34,657 bases of DNA from Kiritimatiellia bacterium (lineage in GTDB: Bacteria; Verrucomicrobiota; Kiritimatiellia; JAAZAB01), in contig JAQUMN010000039.1 in the NCBI GenBank assembly GCA_028718125.1, positions 1 through 34,657 of the forward strand, given 5' to 3'. Under the pieces are notes generated by a model. The model saw only the letters and a program-made list of their open reading frames with translations, was not told the origin of the DNA and searched no databases. The position numbers were made by a program, and so were the translations under genes. Positions 1 through 7,455 of the stretch are shown here, in pieces. The stretch's first letter is position 1. Every line of letters begins with the position of its first letter.

Positions 1-1
1 C

Positions 2-487
2 GTTTATGTTGGGGCCTGGTGGTGCGGCGCGGCGCCGCAAGCGGTGCCGGCGGATTATGACGGCGACCGATTTGCCGACCTGATGGACTATGCGGAATCC
101 ACCGGTATGTGGTTCGGCGGGCTCTCGACGGCCGGGTACCAGCTGATGTCGGGCGGGTGTGGCGGGCCCGGCTTTACGGCGGTGCCGGCGGATTATGACG
201 GCGACGGCCGGGTGGATTTTGGGATTTACGAGTATGTCACAGGCTGGTGGTATGTGCTGGAGTCTAACCGGTCAACGGGGCCGATCGGCCAAGGCTATCG
301 CGAGGCCGGCCGCCAGTTCGGCGCGCCTAACGGCATGCCGGTGGCGGCCGACTATGACGGCGACGGCCTGGCAGACCCGGCCGTGTATCATACCGACGGC
401 CTATGGCAGATTTACCTCTCATCCCAGGGCTACGCGCTTCTCTCCGGCGGTTATGGCGGACCGGAGTATGCGCCGGTGACGGAATAA
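2..487 (+). CDS. C-terminal part of a DYDGDG-repeat (VCBS/FG-GAP-like) surface protein, 5'-truncated by window edge
   Basis: The frame is open from base 2 to the stop at 485-487, so the gene starts outside the window. The visible 161 codons contain three repeat units of about 50 residues. Each opens with a calcium-loop-like motif (PADYDGDRFAD, PADYDGDGRVD, AADYDGDGLAD), followed by a Trp/Tyr-rich strand and a Gly-rich turn ending in a GYGGP-like motif. Such Asp-rich loops are typical of VCBS/FG-GAP-type beta-propeller repeats in large secreted proteins, where they bind Ca2+. A GTG at 44 lies inside a repeat and is not a credible start. Function (adhesion or carbohydrate binding) is inference from the repeat class. 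It converges with the beta-helix fragment downstream. Confidence 0.75.
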   Translation, partial: VYVGAWWCGAAPQAVPADYDGDRFADLMDYAESTGMWFGGLSTAGYQLMSGGCGGPGFTAVPADYDGDGRVDFGIYEYVTGWWYVLESNRSTGPIGQGYREAGRQFGAPNGMPVAADYDGDGLADPAVYHTDGLWQIYLSSQGYALLSGGYGGPEYAPVTE

Positions 488-667
488 AAGCCAAGGTGCA
501 GGGGACAATCCGATGCTCACAATATACGCAGGACACGCGTGTCAGAAACTTCGGCCTCGAGCGTCTTGCGGATGCCGGCCAGTTTGCCAGAACGACCGTC
601 TTTGAAAAGGATGGCAACCGGTTTGGCCTGCCCGGCTGACACAAGCTTGGTATCATGTTGTATTCAA

Positions 668-1330
668 TCAGTGGCCCGTAAAGACTGTGCCGCGGTGCAG
701 GAGCTCGTAGGCGCCGATGTCCACCGTGCCTTCGATGATCCGCCTGCGGCCGTCCAAATTCATGGCGGTGTTCATCCAGCCCTGGTTGATTCCCCTGTTA
801 ATGCAGGGCGAAATTGGCGACAGGTGATAATCTTTTCCAGCAAGATCCGCGACTATCGGATCGTTTGCAATATTGCCCTCTCCATACAATGCCGCCGGGA
901 ATATACAGCAGTAATAAGATGTCGCATTGGGCGATATATTGCTGATCGTGGCGCCGGTCTGGTTGAAATAAGCAATGCAATTAGTAAGGTAGCCCAGCAA
1001 GCCGCCAACGCCGCCGGAGGCATAATTACTGACGATCGTGCAGCTAACCGGGGCCTTGTTGGCGGCTGTCGTCTTATTGAACCCTCCCCCGCCGCTGATG
1101 CCGCAACTATTATTGGCGATCAGGCTATTAACGATAAATTTCACATTCATCACTCCGCCGCCGCGGCTGGCCTTATTCCTGACGATCAGGCAGTTCGACA
1201 CCACGCAACTGCCTTTGGCGCAGAAGACACCGCCACCGTACCCGGAAACGGAGGTGTTGCTATCCGCATATCCTGTGGTAACCTGAGCCGTGCTGTATAT
1301 ACTGTCGAAAAAACGCATGGTGGCGATCAA
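668..1330 (-). CDS. Right-handed beta-helix / choice-of-anchor Q-like protein, probable 3' remnant of a larger gene
   Basis: The 220-residue product has a Gly/Ser/Asn/Val-rich periodic pattern with recurring short motifs such as NCLIVRNKAS, NSLIANNSCG and NCIAYFNQTG, as in parallel beta-helix repeats. It ends with a block containing DYHLSPISPCINRG and DLDGRRRI...VDIGAYE, which is the end module of choice-of-anchor Q-type polymorphic outer-membrane/beta-helix proteins. The only start is a TTG at 1330. The frame stays open to 1378 and the extra codons still look like repeat sequence, but there is no signal peptide, no upstream ribosome-binding site, and a TAG at 1379-1381. Full-length relatives are normally several hundred residues and exported, so this is probably a decayed or truncated gene. 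The role is unknown beyond surface exposure. Confidence 0.55.
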   Translation of the reverse strand: MIATMRFFDSIYSTAQVTTGYADSNTSVSGYGGGVFCAKGSCVVSNCLIVRNKASRGGGVMNVKFIVNSLIANNSCGISGGGGFNKTTAANKAPVSCTIVSNYASGGVGGLLGYLTNCIAYFNQTGATISNISPNATSYYCCIFPAALYGEGNIANDPIVADLAGKDYHLSPISPCINRGINQGWMNTAMNLDGRRRIIEGTVDIGAYELLHRGTVFTGH

Positions 1331-1532
1331 AAGGATTGAACCGACCTGACGGATCGCTAATGCTGACGCCTTTGATGGCTATTGTTAAACACTCATCAAT
1401 AAACTAAACCATCCGACCGCGAGTAATTCTACAACGCTGCAAGAAAAACACATTGGCGCGTCAGGTTAACTTAAACATTGGCCGGGAATGGTCGATAAAA
1501 TCCGGCGTGTTCTTCAGCCAACAGAAAACGAT

Positions 1533-2282
1533 ATGCGTGTCATGGTTAATCGCGTTCTGATAATTATCGCTGTTAGCATCTCTATCTCGGTCACTGCCGT
1601 TGCTGGTCCACCTTTTCGAACCGATGATCCCGAGCCTGTGGAATATAGGCATTGGGAGGCGTATGTTGCTTCACAGGGTAACTTCGACCGGAATGAGACA
1701 TCTTTTACTGCACCCCATATTGAACTCAATTACGGGGTCGTCTCCAATGTTCAAATCCATCTAATTACTCCGTTCGAGTATGTAAAGCCAGAGGGGGTGT
1801 CAGCTCACTATGGTTTTGCTGACATGGAATTGGGCGTCAAGTTCAGATTCATCCAGGAGACCGACTCATGCCCGCAGGTTGGAACATTTCCGATTGTCTT
1901 GTTTCCAACCGGCGACAAAAACAAAGGATTGGGAAGTGGAGAGGTCCAGGTCTTTATTCCCCTTTGGGTTCAGAAGCGCTGGGAGGCATTGCAAACGTAT
2001 GGCGGCGGTGGCTACCGGATTAATCCCGGGACGGACAACAAGAATTACTGGTTCTTCGGCTGGGAAGTGCAGCGTGACATAACAAAACACCTCACCGTGG
2101 GTTTTGAAGTGTTTCACCAAACCCCCGACGAAAATGATGGTGCAAGCAGCACTGGATTTAATGCTGGCGCCATCATAAATTTCAGCAAACTACATCATTT
2201 GCTGCTTTCCGCCGGTCGCGACTTTTCAGGTCCCAACACGGCCTCGTTTTATGCAGCCTATCAATTTACTGTTGGACCATAG
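1533..2282 (+). CDS. Putative outer-membrane beta-barrel protein (phenol-degradation MetA-like family)
   Basis: The product is about 249 residues from the ATG at 1533. That start gives a good signal peptide: a short basic N-terminus (MRVMVNR), a hydrophobic core (VLIIIAVSISISVTAV) and cleavage near AVA-GPP. The frame extends upstream to an ATG at 1488, but this would add 15 polar residues before the signal sequence. The mature N-terminus, GPPFRTDDPEPVEYRHWE, is a hallmark of the MetA-pathway/'transporter' outer-membrane family, whose members are about 250-300 residues and made of amphipathic strands ending in an aromatic or hydrophobic residue. Alternating strands such as HIELNYGVVSNVQIHLITPF and ASFYAAYQFTVGP fit a barrel. 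The substrate cannot be told. Family assignment rests on the N-terminal motif and general pattern. Confidence 0.7.
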   Translation: MRVMVNRVLIIIAVSISISVTAVAGPPFRTDDPEPVEYRHWEAYVASQGNFDRNETSFTAPHIELNYGVVSNVQIHLITPFEYVKPEGVSAHYGFADMELGVKFRFIQETDSCPQVGTFPIVLFPTGDKNKGLGSGEVQVFIPLWVQKRWEALQTYGGGGYRINPGTDNKNYWFFGWEVQRDITKHLTVGFEVFHQTPDENDGASSTGFNAGAIINFSKLHHLLLSAGRDFSGPNTASFYAAYQFTVGP

Positions 2283-2367
2283 TTCCAATATGCCGCTTCC
2301 TTGTATCCGGAGCCATTTGTCTCCTTTGGGCGCCCCGGCCGAGGCTTCATTCCATCAATGCAGGTCG

Positions 2368-3090
2368 TCATGTTAATGCTTTTACTCCCTTGAGAACATC
2401 CTCGAACCGTCTGGCGAAGTAGTCGGGGGTCACATTCTCATGGGACTTGGCTCCCTGGTTGGAGTCGACTAAGATGGTCTTGAGGCCGAGCTGGCTTGCC
2501 CCGAAAATATCCCGGTACATGTCGTTGCCCACGCAGATCACTTCGGCCGGCCTGAGCTTCATGATGGCGAGGGCCTTGCCGAAAAGCCTCGTATCGGGTT
2601 TCCTGAATCCATACTGCGCGGAGATGATAATAGGATCGAAATAGTCCTCCAGCCCTACAGCCTTGATCTCGGGCAGGGCGTAACAAGGCTGCGCGTCGGA
2701 AACAAGAGCCATGCGGTAGGTGGTGCGCAGCTCATTCAGCACCCTCTCCACGTCAGGGTAGAGCTGGAGACGTTTCCGGGAAATTGCCCGGTAGATCTGG
2801 GCGAGGCTTGTGGCCAGGTTTCGGCGCGCGAGGTGCGCTTTTATGCCTTCATGCCTGAGGAAGCTGTTCCAGATGGCCTCCACGTCTATTTCCGGGTATC
2901 GCTCGCCTCCTTCTTCTTTCTGATGTTTCATAATCTCGTAATAACGGTCCCGCACCTCCCACCGGTGCGGGTATACCCCGTGATAAGTCAGATAATTGGC
3001 GATAGCACGGTAGATCTCTTCCAGAGACTCGTCGGTCTCGATGTCTATCAGCGTTCCATAAAGATCGAACAGGATGCCTTTTGTTGCCAT
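2368..3090 (-). CDS. HAD-superfamily hydrolase (haloacid dehalogenase-like phosphatase)
   Basis: All four HAD motifs are present in this 240-residue protein. Motif I is FDLYGTLIDIE, with Asp9 as nucleophile and Tyr rather than Asp two residues later, as in the dehalogenase-like branch. Motif II is LVSDAQ, motif III is the Lys in FRKPDTRLFGKAL, and motif IV is VGNDMYRDIFGA. Residues about 18-110 between motifs I and II form a helical cap (class C1). Members mostly hydrolyse small phosphate esters, some release halide, and the substrate here is not visible. The start ATG is at 3088-3090, seven bases after the stop of the kinase-like gene upstream, so the two are very likely one transcript. Confidence 0.85.
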   Translation of the reverse strand: MATKGILFDLYGTLIDIETDESLEEIYRAIANYLTYHGVYPHRWEVRDRYYEIMKHQKEEGGERYPEIDVEAIWNSFLRHEGIKAHLARRNLATSLAQIYRAISRKRLQLYPDVERVLNELRTTYRMALVSDAQPCYALPEIKAVGLEDYFDPIIISAQYGFRKPDTRLFGKALAIMKLRPAEVICVGNDMYRDIFGASQLGLKTILVDSNQGAKSHENVTPDYFARRFEDVLKGVKALT

Positions 3091-3097
3091 GATCCAT

Positions 3098-4096
3098 CTA
3101 CCTCAGTGTTTTTTTGGCTTCATCTAGTAATTGCCGCCGGTAATTTCCATTGATCCAGGAGTTACGGGCGATGCGCATAAGCGTGAGCCCCATATGAAAC
3201 GGAACGCGACGGGTCATGGACGCGAAGACGCTGTCCCGGTCGGGAAAATGGCAGGCATACTCCCAGAGGAAGTGGCCGATAAAGGGCTCCGCCGGCATAT
3301 GATTGCACGTGTGCTGCATGAAGAAATGCTTAATTTCGCCGGCCACCCGACCTACGTCGAAGACCCGGTCAGCGAGCTTCATCCGCTCCAGGTCAATGGC
3401 GATTACCCAGAGGCCGTCACCGAAGAGGATATTAGTAGGAGTAACGTCGCCGTGGACGAGCACCTGATTGTCCTCCCACATGCATCCCTTTTCCCGCCAC
3501 CGGTCCTTGAGCCAGTAGAACTCCTTAGCCTCATCCCATCCGATATGTCCCCAGTTTTTCAACTGGTCCATAATCCGGTCGAAGTAAGAACAGTCCCTGT
3601 TGAAGTCCACACGGTCTGCGCAGGCCGTCCTGTTGTGCATTGTCGCGAGAAAATAGGCCAGAGCAGTCAGTTTCTGAAAGAGGGGCTCCCGCGCTCCTTC
3701 CCGAATCGCCTTAACGATGAAATCGGCAAGCAACGTACCATAACAGAATTCCTCGATCAACACACAGTCGAGGTTGCCATTGCAGCCGAGGGGACGGGCG
3801 ACATAATGAGGATAGCCGGTAAAACCAGTGCTTCGCAAACGATTAAGATTGTTAAATTCCCGTTCCATGCGCAGAAAGGCCGTCTCCAGCGAGCGTTTTG
3901 CGATGCCACCGAAAAACTTTCCAATAAGGCGGGTCCGGCTCAGTCGATCTTCGTAGAGATAAACGTGGTTGGATGCGGGAATGCTGTGCACAAGGAAGTC
4001 AGGGGCGAGGCCATTGACGCCAAGCTGCGAAAGAATGTCGTAGCGGAGATATCCGTAGAGCGGGTCGCTTTGAGAAAGATGGCCGAGATACTTCAT
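3098..4096 (-). CDS. Aminoglycoside-phosphotransferase-like (APH/choline-kinase fold) small-molecule kinase
   Basis: The 332-residue product carries the APH-family catalytic loop VHGDVTPTNILF (HGD at 215-217, Asn222), followed by the metal-binding Asp of AIDLERMKLADRVFDVG (Asp235). Lys60 (RLIGKFF) is the likely ATP-binding lysine and LIEEF (about 113-117) resembles the hinge. These features place it in the APH/CHK kinase clan, which phosphorylates hydroxyl groups on antibiotics, choline, sugars or similar small molecules. Nothing points to antibiotic resistance. It is first in a two-gene minus-strand unit with a HAD phosphatase 7 bp downstream, so a paired kinase and phosphatase acting on related metabolites is an attractive inference. 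The long plus-strand open frame opposite (3131-4198) is a shadow. Confidence 0.8.
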   Translation of the reverse strand: MKYLGHLSQSDPLYGYLRYDILSQLGVNGLAPDFLVHSIPASNHVYLYEDRLSRTRLIGKFFGGIAKRSLETAFLRMEREFNNLNRLRSTGFTGYPHYVARPLGCNGNLDCVLIEEFCYGTLLADFIVKAIREGAREPLFQKLTALAYFLATMHNRTACADRVDFNRDCSYFDRIMDQLKNWGHIGWDEAKEFYWLKDRWREKGCMWEDNQVLVHGDVTPTNILFGDGLWVIAIDLERMKLADRVFDVGRVAGEIKHFFMQHTCNHMPAEPFIGHFLWEYACHFPDRDSVFASMTRRVPFHMGLTLMRIARNSWINGNYRRQLLDEAKKTLR

Positions 4097-4932
4097 AAAG
4101 ACTTAACTCTTGAATGCTTATTCTTGATCAACGGCGCCCGCGATAATCAACTGCGCACGAACACAGATCCCGACCTCGCAGAGTCGGGACGGATATAAAA
4201 AAGAGGATTTCTCGCTGTCATCCATGTCAATCTGTGGTGTTTACCGTAGGCGGACCCGCCTGAGGCGGACAATATATTCAGGTTTCATCATTAAACCAAT
4301 AATATCTTATCAAAATGGCGCTTAATTTCCAACACTTTTTGCTGCGCCTTTTTGCCGCGCCGGTATATTTTTTGCCTGAGCAACAGGCCTCTCACCAGGC
4401 CTGCCTATCTGGCCGTCAAGCCCTTGCAGCGCATCCCTTCACACCCCCGTCGAGCGATCCTGTCGTGTTGATCAGCGTTTGGGGTGTAGAGTTGTCATCG
4501 CTTAATACACCTTTCCGTTCGTGGCGGTCCCGACAGGGCAGTATTTCTGCCGGGTGTCGGGGGCGCCAACCTTCGTCAATCCGGCTTTTCTTCTCAGGAA
4601 TTTCGCCGGCGTTTCTAAGAGATCCCCTGATTGTGGCCATCTCCGTCAAGTTCTAACATAGCACCATATAAAAAGCATGGCCGTGTTTTGGCGACTACAC
4701 GGTAAACAAAACGGTGCCGGACAACTCATAAACAAGGAGGATAAGCGCCAAAACAAGCATCAGGCAATTTATCATTCAGGGCCCGGCCGGCCTTCGCGAG
4801 CGAAAGCTCTGCCGCGGTGCGCAGCGCTCAGTCGCGTGCGGCAGGATTACAACCCATGGCAAGGGGTAAGTTAATCGCGCATTTTACACGTAATGGAACC
4901 GGAACGGAAATACAACACAGGAAACAAACAAA
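4097..4932. other. Intergenic stretch with no convincing gene; orphan ribosome-binding site
   Basis: About 830 bp without a supported gene. Short open frames exist on both strands (for example 4315-4656 + and 4416-4649 -), but they lack ribosome-binding sites, recognisable motifs and protein-like composition. The stretch contains one half-copy of the GGCGGA palindromic repeat (4248-4272). It also holds an excellent Shine-Dalgarno sequence, AAGGAGGATAA at 4734-4744, with no start codon in the next 20 bases. The sequence closely resembles the ribosome-binding sites of the stress genes downstream, so it may mark a deleted gene. Confidence 0.5.
4248..4272. repeat. GGCGGA palindromic intergenic repeat, partial copy
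   Basis: The sequence has the form AGGCGGACCCGCCTGAGGCGGACAA. It matches the second half of the repeats at 9193-9228 and 15517-15553: GGCGGA, a CCGCCT arm, then GGYGGACAA. The arms GGCGG and CCGCC can pair into a short hairpin. Confidence 0.55.
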
Positions 4933-5454
4933 ATGAAAAACATATTCATGTTCAGCATAGTTCTGGCGATAGCGCTTGTGGCGGCAGGATGTTGCTCGAT
5001 ATGCAAACAACATAGAAGCGGCGTAGGGCAATGTCCAGCCTGTGGCATGGCGGCCGAGAAGAATTGTCCGCAATGCGGCATGTCGAAGGGGCAATGCAAA
5101 TGTCCGACAACAGCCGCTTCCATGGCAGAAATAAACACACTCGGGTTGAAGTCCTTGATCGATTCGGGTGTCAAGCTCACGTTGGTTGATGCCAGGGTAG
5201 GCAAATACGACGACGGTCGCCGGATCCCGAATGCGATCAACCTGGGCCCGGAAGCGAAGGACAGCGAAGTCCAGAGTGCGTTAACATCGAAAGATGCCTT
5301 GATTGTGTCATACTGTGCCAACCTGAAATGTCCTGCCAGCAGACTGCTTGCCGCCAGGCTCGCAGCGCTGGGGTACAAGCATGTCCTGGAATATCCCCAA
5401 GGCATCGAAGGCTGGGTCAGCGAGGGCAATCCGGTCACCCAAGCCGCAAAATAG
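4933..5454 (+). CDS. Cys-rich lipoprotein with rhodanese-like domain
   Basis: A 173-residue protein with a lipoprotein signal peptide (MKNIFMFSIVLAIALVAAGC, lipidated Cys20). A cysteine-rich linker follows with two CxxC pairs (CPAC at 34-37, CPQC at 45-48) and Cys55/Cys57, resembling small metal-binding knuckles. Residues about 65-170 form a rhodanese-like domain: LTLVDAR (about 82-88), the active loop YCANLKCPAS with Cys128 as the likely sulfur-carrying residue and a second Cys133, and a C-terminal GWVSEGNPV as in single-domain rhodaneses. The family moves sulfane sulfur or acts in thiol redox chemistry, and here it would be membrane-anchored outside the cytoplasm. A weak ribosome-binding site (AGGAAAC) precedes the ATG. 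It is the first gene of the stress cluster, with the next gene 36 bp on. Confidence 0.8.
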   Translation: MKNIFMFSIVLAIALVAAGCCSICKQHRSGVGQCPACGMAAEKNCPQCGMSKGQCKCPTTAASMAEINTLGLKSLIDSGVKLTLVDARVGKYDDGRRIPNAINLGPEAKDSEVQSALTSKDALIVSYCANLKCPASRLLAARLAALGYKHVLEYPQGIEGWVSEGNPVTQAAK

Positions 5455-5490
5455 AAAGGCAGAACGCCCGCGGGAACAAGGAGGACAGCC

Positions 5491-5718
5491 ATGAAAGAGG
5501 CGCGGATAACTTCGATCGGCTGTTGCACAATTGTCGGCGAAATATTTGGTGACCGCATTTGTGTCAAAACGCACACCGGCAATGTGCACTGGGTTAAAAA
5601 AGACGCGCCGGTTTATCAAAGAGGCAGTTTTTTCGACGCGCTGTTCAACGATACGGCGTTTGCGGGTTCCAATGCCACATGTCAAAATATTCGATATGAT
5701 TTATTAAGCTGCCGCTGA
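5491..5718 (+). CDS. Small hypothetical protein with a strong ribosome-binding site
   Basis: A 75-residue product starting at an ATG preceded by ACAAGGAGGACAGCC, one of the best ribosome-binding sites in the cluster, which argues that it is translated. The N-terminal part (SIGCCTIVGEIFGDRICVKT) looks like short beta strands; there is a Cys-Cys pair, and no signal peptide or membrane segment. I do not recognise the family. The last 15 residues or so run into a remnant of a ferritin/Dps-like gene that is read in another frame, so the native C-terminus may have been lost and replaced by out-of-frame sequence. It lies between the rhodanese lipoprotein and wrbA in the same direction. Confidence 0.5.
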   Translation: MKEARITSIGCCTIVGEIFGDRICVKTHTGNVHWVKKDAPVYQRGSFFDALFNDTAFAGSNATCQNIRYDLLSCR

Positions 5719-5885
5719 CGGCGGCTGCGAGCAAGGATCGTCGGACCTATGGTCTGTGTCTTGCCATCCTCCATGAGGAGATCGAACACGAGTCCTGGTT
5801 TTCGGAATTCCTGGGCGAGGGCCCTTCCGGCCATTTTCTGCGCCGCGGAGAAACCTCGACGTTTGTTTCGAAGTTTCTGAGATAA
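5700..5885 (+). pseudogene. C-terminal remnant of a ferritin/Dps-like protein
   Basis: Translating from 5700 to the TAA at 5883-5885 gives about 60 residues that include KDRRTYGLCLAILHEEIEHE, then SWFSEFLGEGPSGHF and an end FVSKFLR. The EEIEHE metal-site helix and the GPSGHF(L)RR...VSKF tail are characteristic of the C-terminus of Dps-like ferritins, which oxidise and store iron and limit Fenton chemistry. Full-length proteins are about 170-190 residues. Here the N-terminal two thirds and the start codon are missing, and an in-frame TGA sits just upstream (5697-5699). The upstream small gene overlaps the first bases in a different frame, consistent with a deletion that joined two genes. Confidence 0.7.
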
Positions 5886-5966
5886 CGCCGGCCTTTGCTC
5901 CCGGCCAGCCTGTCGCGCGCGAGTCACTGAAATACGGAAACACCATGGAAATGAAAGACGAAAACC

Positions 5967-6587
5967 GTGATTACAAAAATTCAAATTGTATTTTACAGCA
6001 TGTATGGCCACATTTATCAACTTGCTGAGGCCGAAGCCTCCGGAGCAAGAGAAGTTCAAGGGTGCGCGGTCGAGCTCTATCAGACGCCTGAACTGGTTCC
6101 GGATAATATCCTGGAAAAGAGCGGCGCCAAATCGGCCAGAAGCAAATTCGCGCATATTCCGGCGGCTGAACCGGATCGTTTTGCCGAAGCGGACGCCATT
6201 ATCTTCGGAACGCCGACGCGATTCGGAAACATGTGCGCCCAGATGCGCAACCTGCTCGATCAGACTGGTTCGTTATGGATAAAAGGCGCTCTGGTGGGAA
6301 AGATTGGAAGCGTTTTCACCAGCACCGCTACCCAGCACGGCGGCCAGGAGACCACAATCACGAGTTTCCATTCAACGTTGCTGCACCACGGCATGATCAT
6401 TGTCGGCGTTCCGTATGCCGAACAACGCCTGCTCAATATGAATGAGATCACGGGGGGGAGTCCCTATGGCGCGTCGACGTTAGCCGGCGCGGATGGATTG
6501 CGCCAACCGAGCGCCAATGAACTGGCCATCGCAAAATACCAGGGCAAACACGTGGCAACGATCGCCCGCAAATTATTGGGAAAGTGA
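5967..6587 (+). CDS. wrbA: NAD(P)H:quinone oxidoreductase WrbA (flavodoxin-like)
   Basis: The 206-residue product matches the WrbA family along its length. It has the FMN phosphate-binding loop VFYSMYGHI at 8-16, [14 protein letters not shown] at about 75-88, the Gly-rich [21 protein letters not shown] segment, and [12 protein letters not shown] then the [15 protein letters not shown] end. WrbA performs two-electron reduction of quinones with NAD(P)H, avoiding semiquinone and superoxide formation; it is a cytoplasmic tetramer. The start is GTG at 5967; the ATG at 5945 is in another frame and an in-frame TGA lies just upstream. Only a weak purine-rich stretch precedes it. It sits next to two superoxide dismutases, which fits an oxidative-stress role. 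Confidence 0.93.
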   Translation: MITKIQIVFYSMYGHIYQLAEAEASGAREVQGCAVELYQTPELVPDNILEKSGAKSARSKFAHIPAAEPDRFAEADAIIFGTPTRFGNMCAQMRNLLDQTGSLWIKGALVGKIGSVFTSTATQHGGQETTITSFHSTLLHHGMIIVGVPYAEQRLLNMNEITGGSPYGASTLAGADGLRQPSANELAIAKYQGKHVATIARKLLGK

Positions 6588-6660
6588 AATTATCCCGTAG
6601 CATAATCGGGGCTTCAGCCCTTGTTGTTGGAGAAAACCAGTTAAGAAACGGAGGAATAAG

Positions 6661-7374
6661 ATGAGCGCTAATATTGCCCGTACCTGTTTAAGGATGTTGA
6701 CGCTGTTACCGCTAGTGAGCCTGGCCATTTCAGGATGGGCGGTGGAACCATCCGCTATGCCGGGGACTTCGGGCGCCACGGCTGCGTTTCAACTGCCGCC
6801 ACTGCCTTATGCCCAGGACGCACTGGAACCATACGTGTCCGCCCGGACTATGAGTTTCCATTACGGCAAGCATCATCAGGCCTATGTCGATACCCTGAAC
6901 AAACTGATCGCCGGCACACCCTGGGCCGGACAGCCGCTGGAAAAGGTGGTCGCGGAAAGCGCAGACGCGGCAGATAAGGCGGCCGTTTTCAATAATGCGG
7001 CCCAAGCCTGGAACCATGCGTTTTTCTGGCAAAGTATGAAACCAGGCGGCGGGGAAAAGCTGGCGGGACGCCTGCTGGAACTGGTTGAGAAGTCCTTCGG
7101 CGGTTTTGAAGCATTCAAGGATGCCTTCACCACCGCGGCTGTCGCACAGTTCGGCAGCGGCTGGGTATGGCTGGTCCAGGATGGCGACCGGCTGAAGGTC
7201 GTCAAGACATTGAACGCGGACACGCCCATGGCACATGGGCAAAACGCGCTCCTGACGTGCGATGTGTGGGAACATGCTTACTATCTTGATTACCAGAACC
7301 GCCGTAAGGACTTCGTGCAAGCCTTTCTGGATCATCTGGTAAACTGGGAATTTGCGGCATCACGGTTGAAGTAA
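6661..7374 (+). CDS. Fe-type superoxide dismutase with N-terminal export signal
   Basis: A 237-residue Fe/Mn-superoxide dismutase. Metal ligands are visible: His67 (SFHYGKHH), His119 (AWNH), Asp201 and His205 (DVWEHAYY). The NNAAQAWNH segment, with Gln115 beside the metal, is the iron-type signature rather than the GGHWNH of Mn enzymes. Residues 1-27 (basic start, LTLLPLVSLAISGWA) form a cleavable signal peptide, and residues 28-43 look like a linker, so the enzyme is expected in the periplasm. It converts superoxide to H2O2 and O2. ACGGAGGAATAAG precedes the ATG. A second SOD without a signal lies 81 bp downstream. An exported Fe-SOD beside a cytoplasmic one suggests duplication with relocation. 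Confidence 0.92.
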   Translation: MSANIARTCLRMLTLLPLVSLAISGWAVEPSAMPGTSGATAAFQLPPLPYAQDALEPYVSARTMSFHYGKHHQAYVDTLNKLIAGTPWAGQPLEKVVAESADAADKAAVFNNAAQAWNHAFFWQSMKPGGGEKLAGRLLELVEKSFGGFEAFKDAFTTAAVAQFGSGWVWLVQDGDRLKVVKTLNADTPMAHGQNALLTCDVWEHAYYLDYQNRRKDFVQAFLDHLVNWEFAASRLK

Positions 7375-7455
7375 TCTGAAGTCATTGTTCAAAAAACAAA
7401 GCACGTCTGTATTTCGATCATGACGTGAAGTTAAAAAAGAGAAGGAGGAAATATA

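Noticed and set aside
539..1339. 266-codon plus-strand open frame opposite the beta-helix fragment
   Set aside because: The minus frame shows beta-helix repeats and an anchor-like end; the plus frame has no domain and no ribosome-binding site.
3098..4096. Antibiotic-resistance interpretation of the APH-like gene
   Set aside because: The fold is shared with many metabolic kinases and neither the neighbours nor the motifs indicate aminoglycosides.
3131..4198. 355-codon plus-strand open frame opposite the APH-like kinase
   Set aside because: The minus frame has clear kinase motifs; the plus frame has none and is a shadow of its codon bias.
4315..4656. 113-codon plus frame and 77-codon minus frame in the gap before the rhodanese gene
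   Set aside because: No ribosome-binding site, motif or protein-like composition; they overlap each other.
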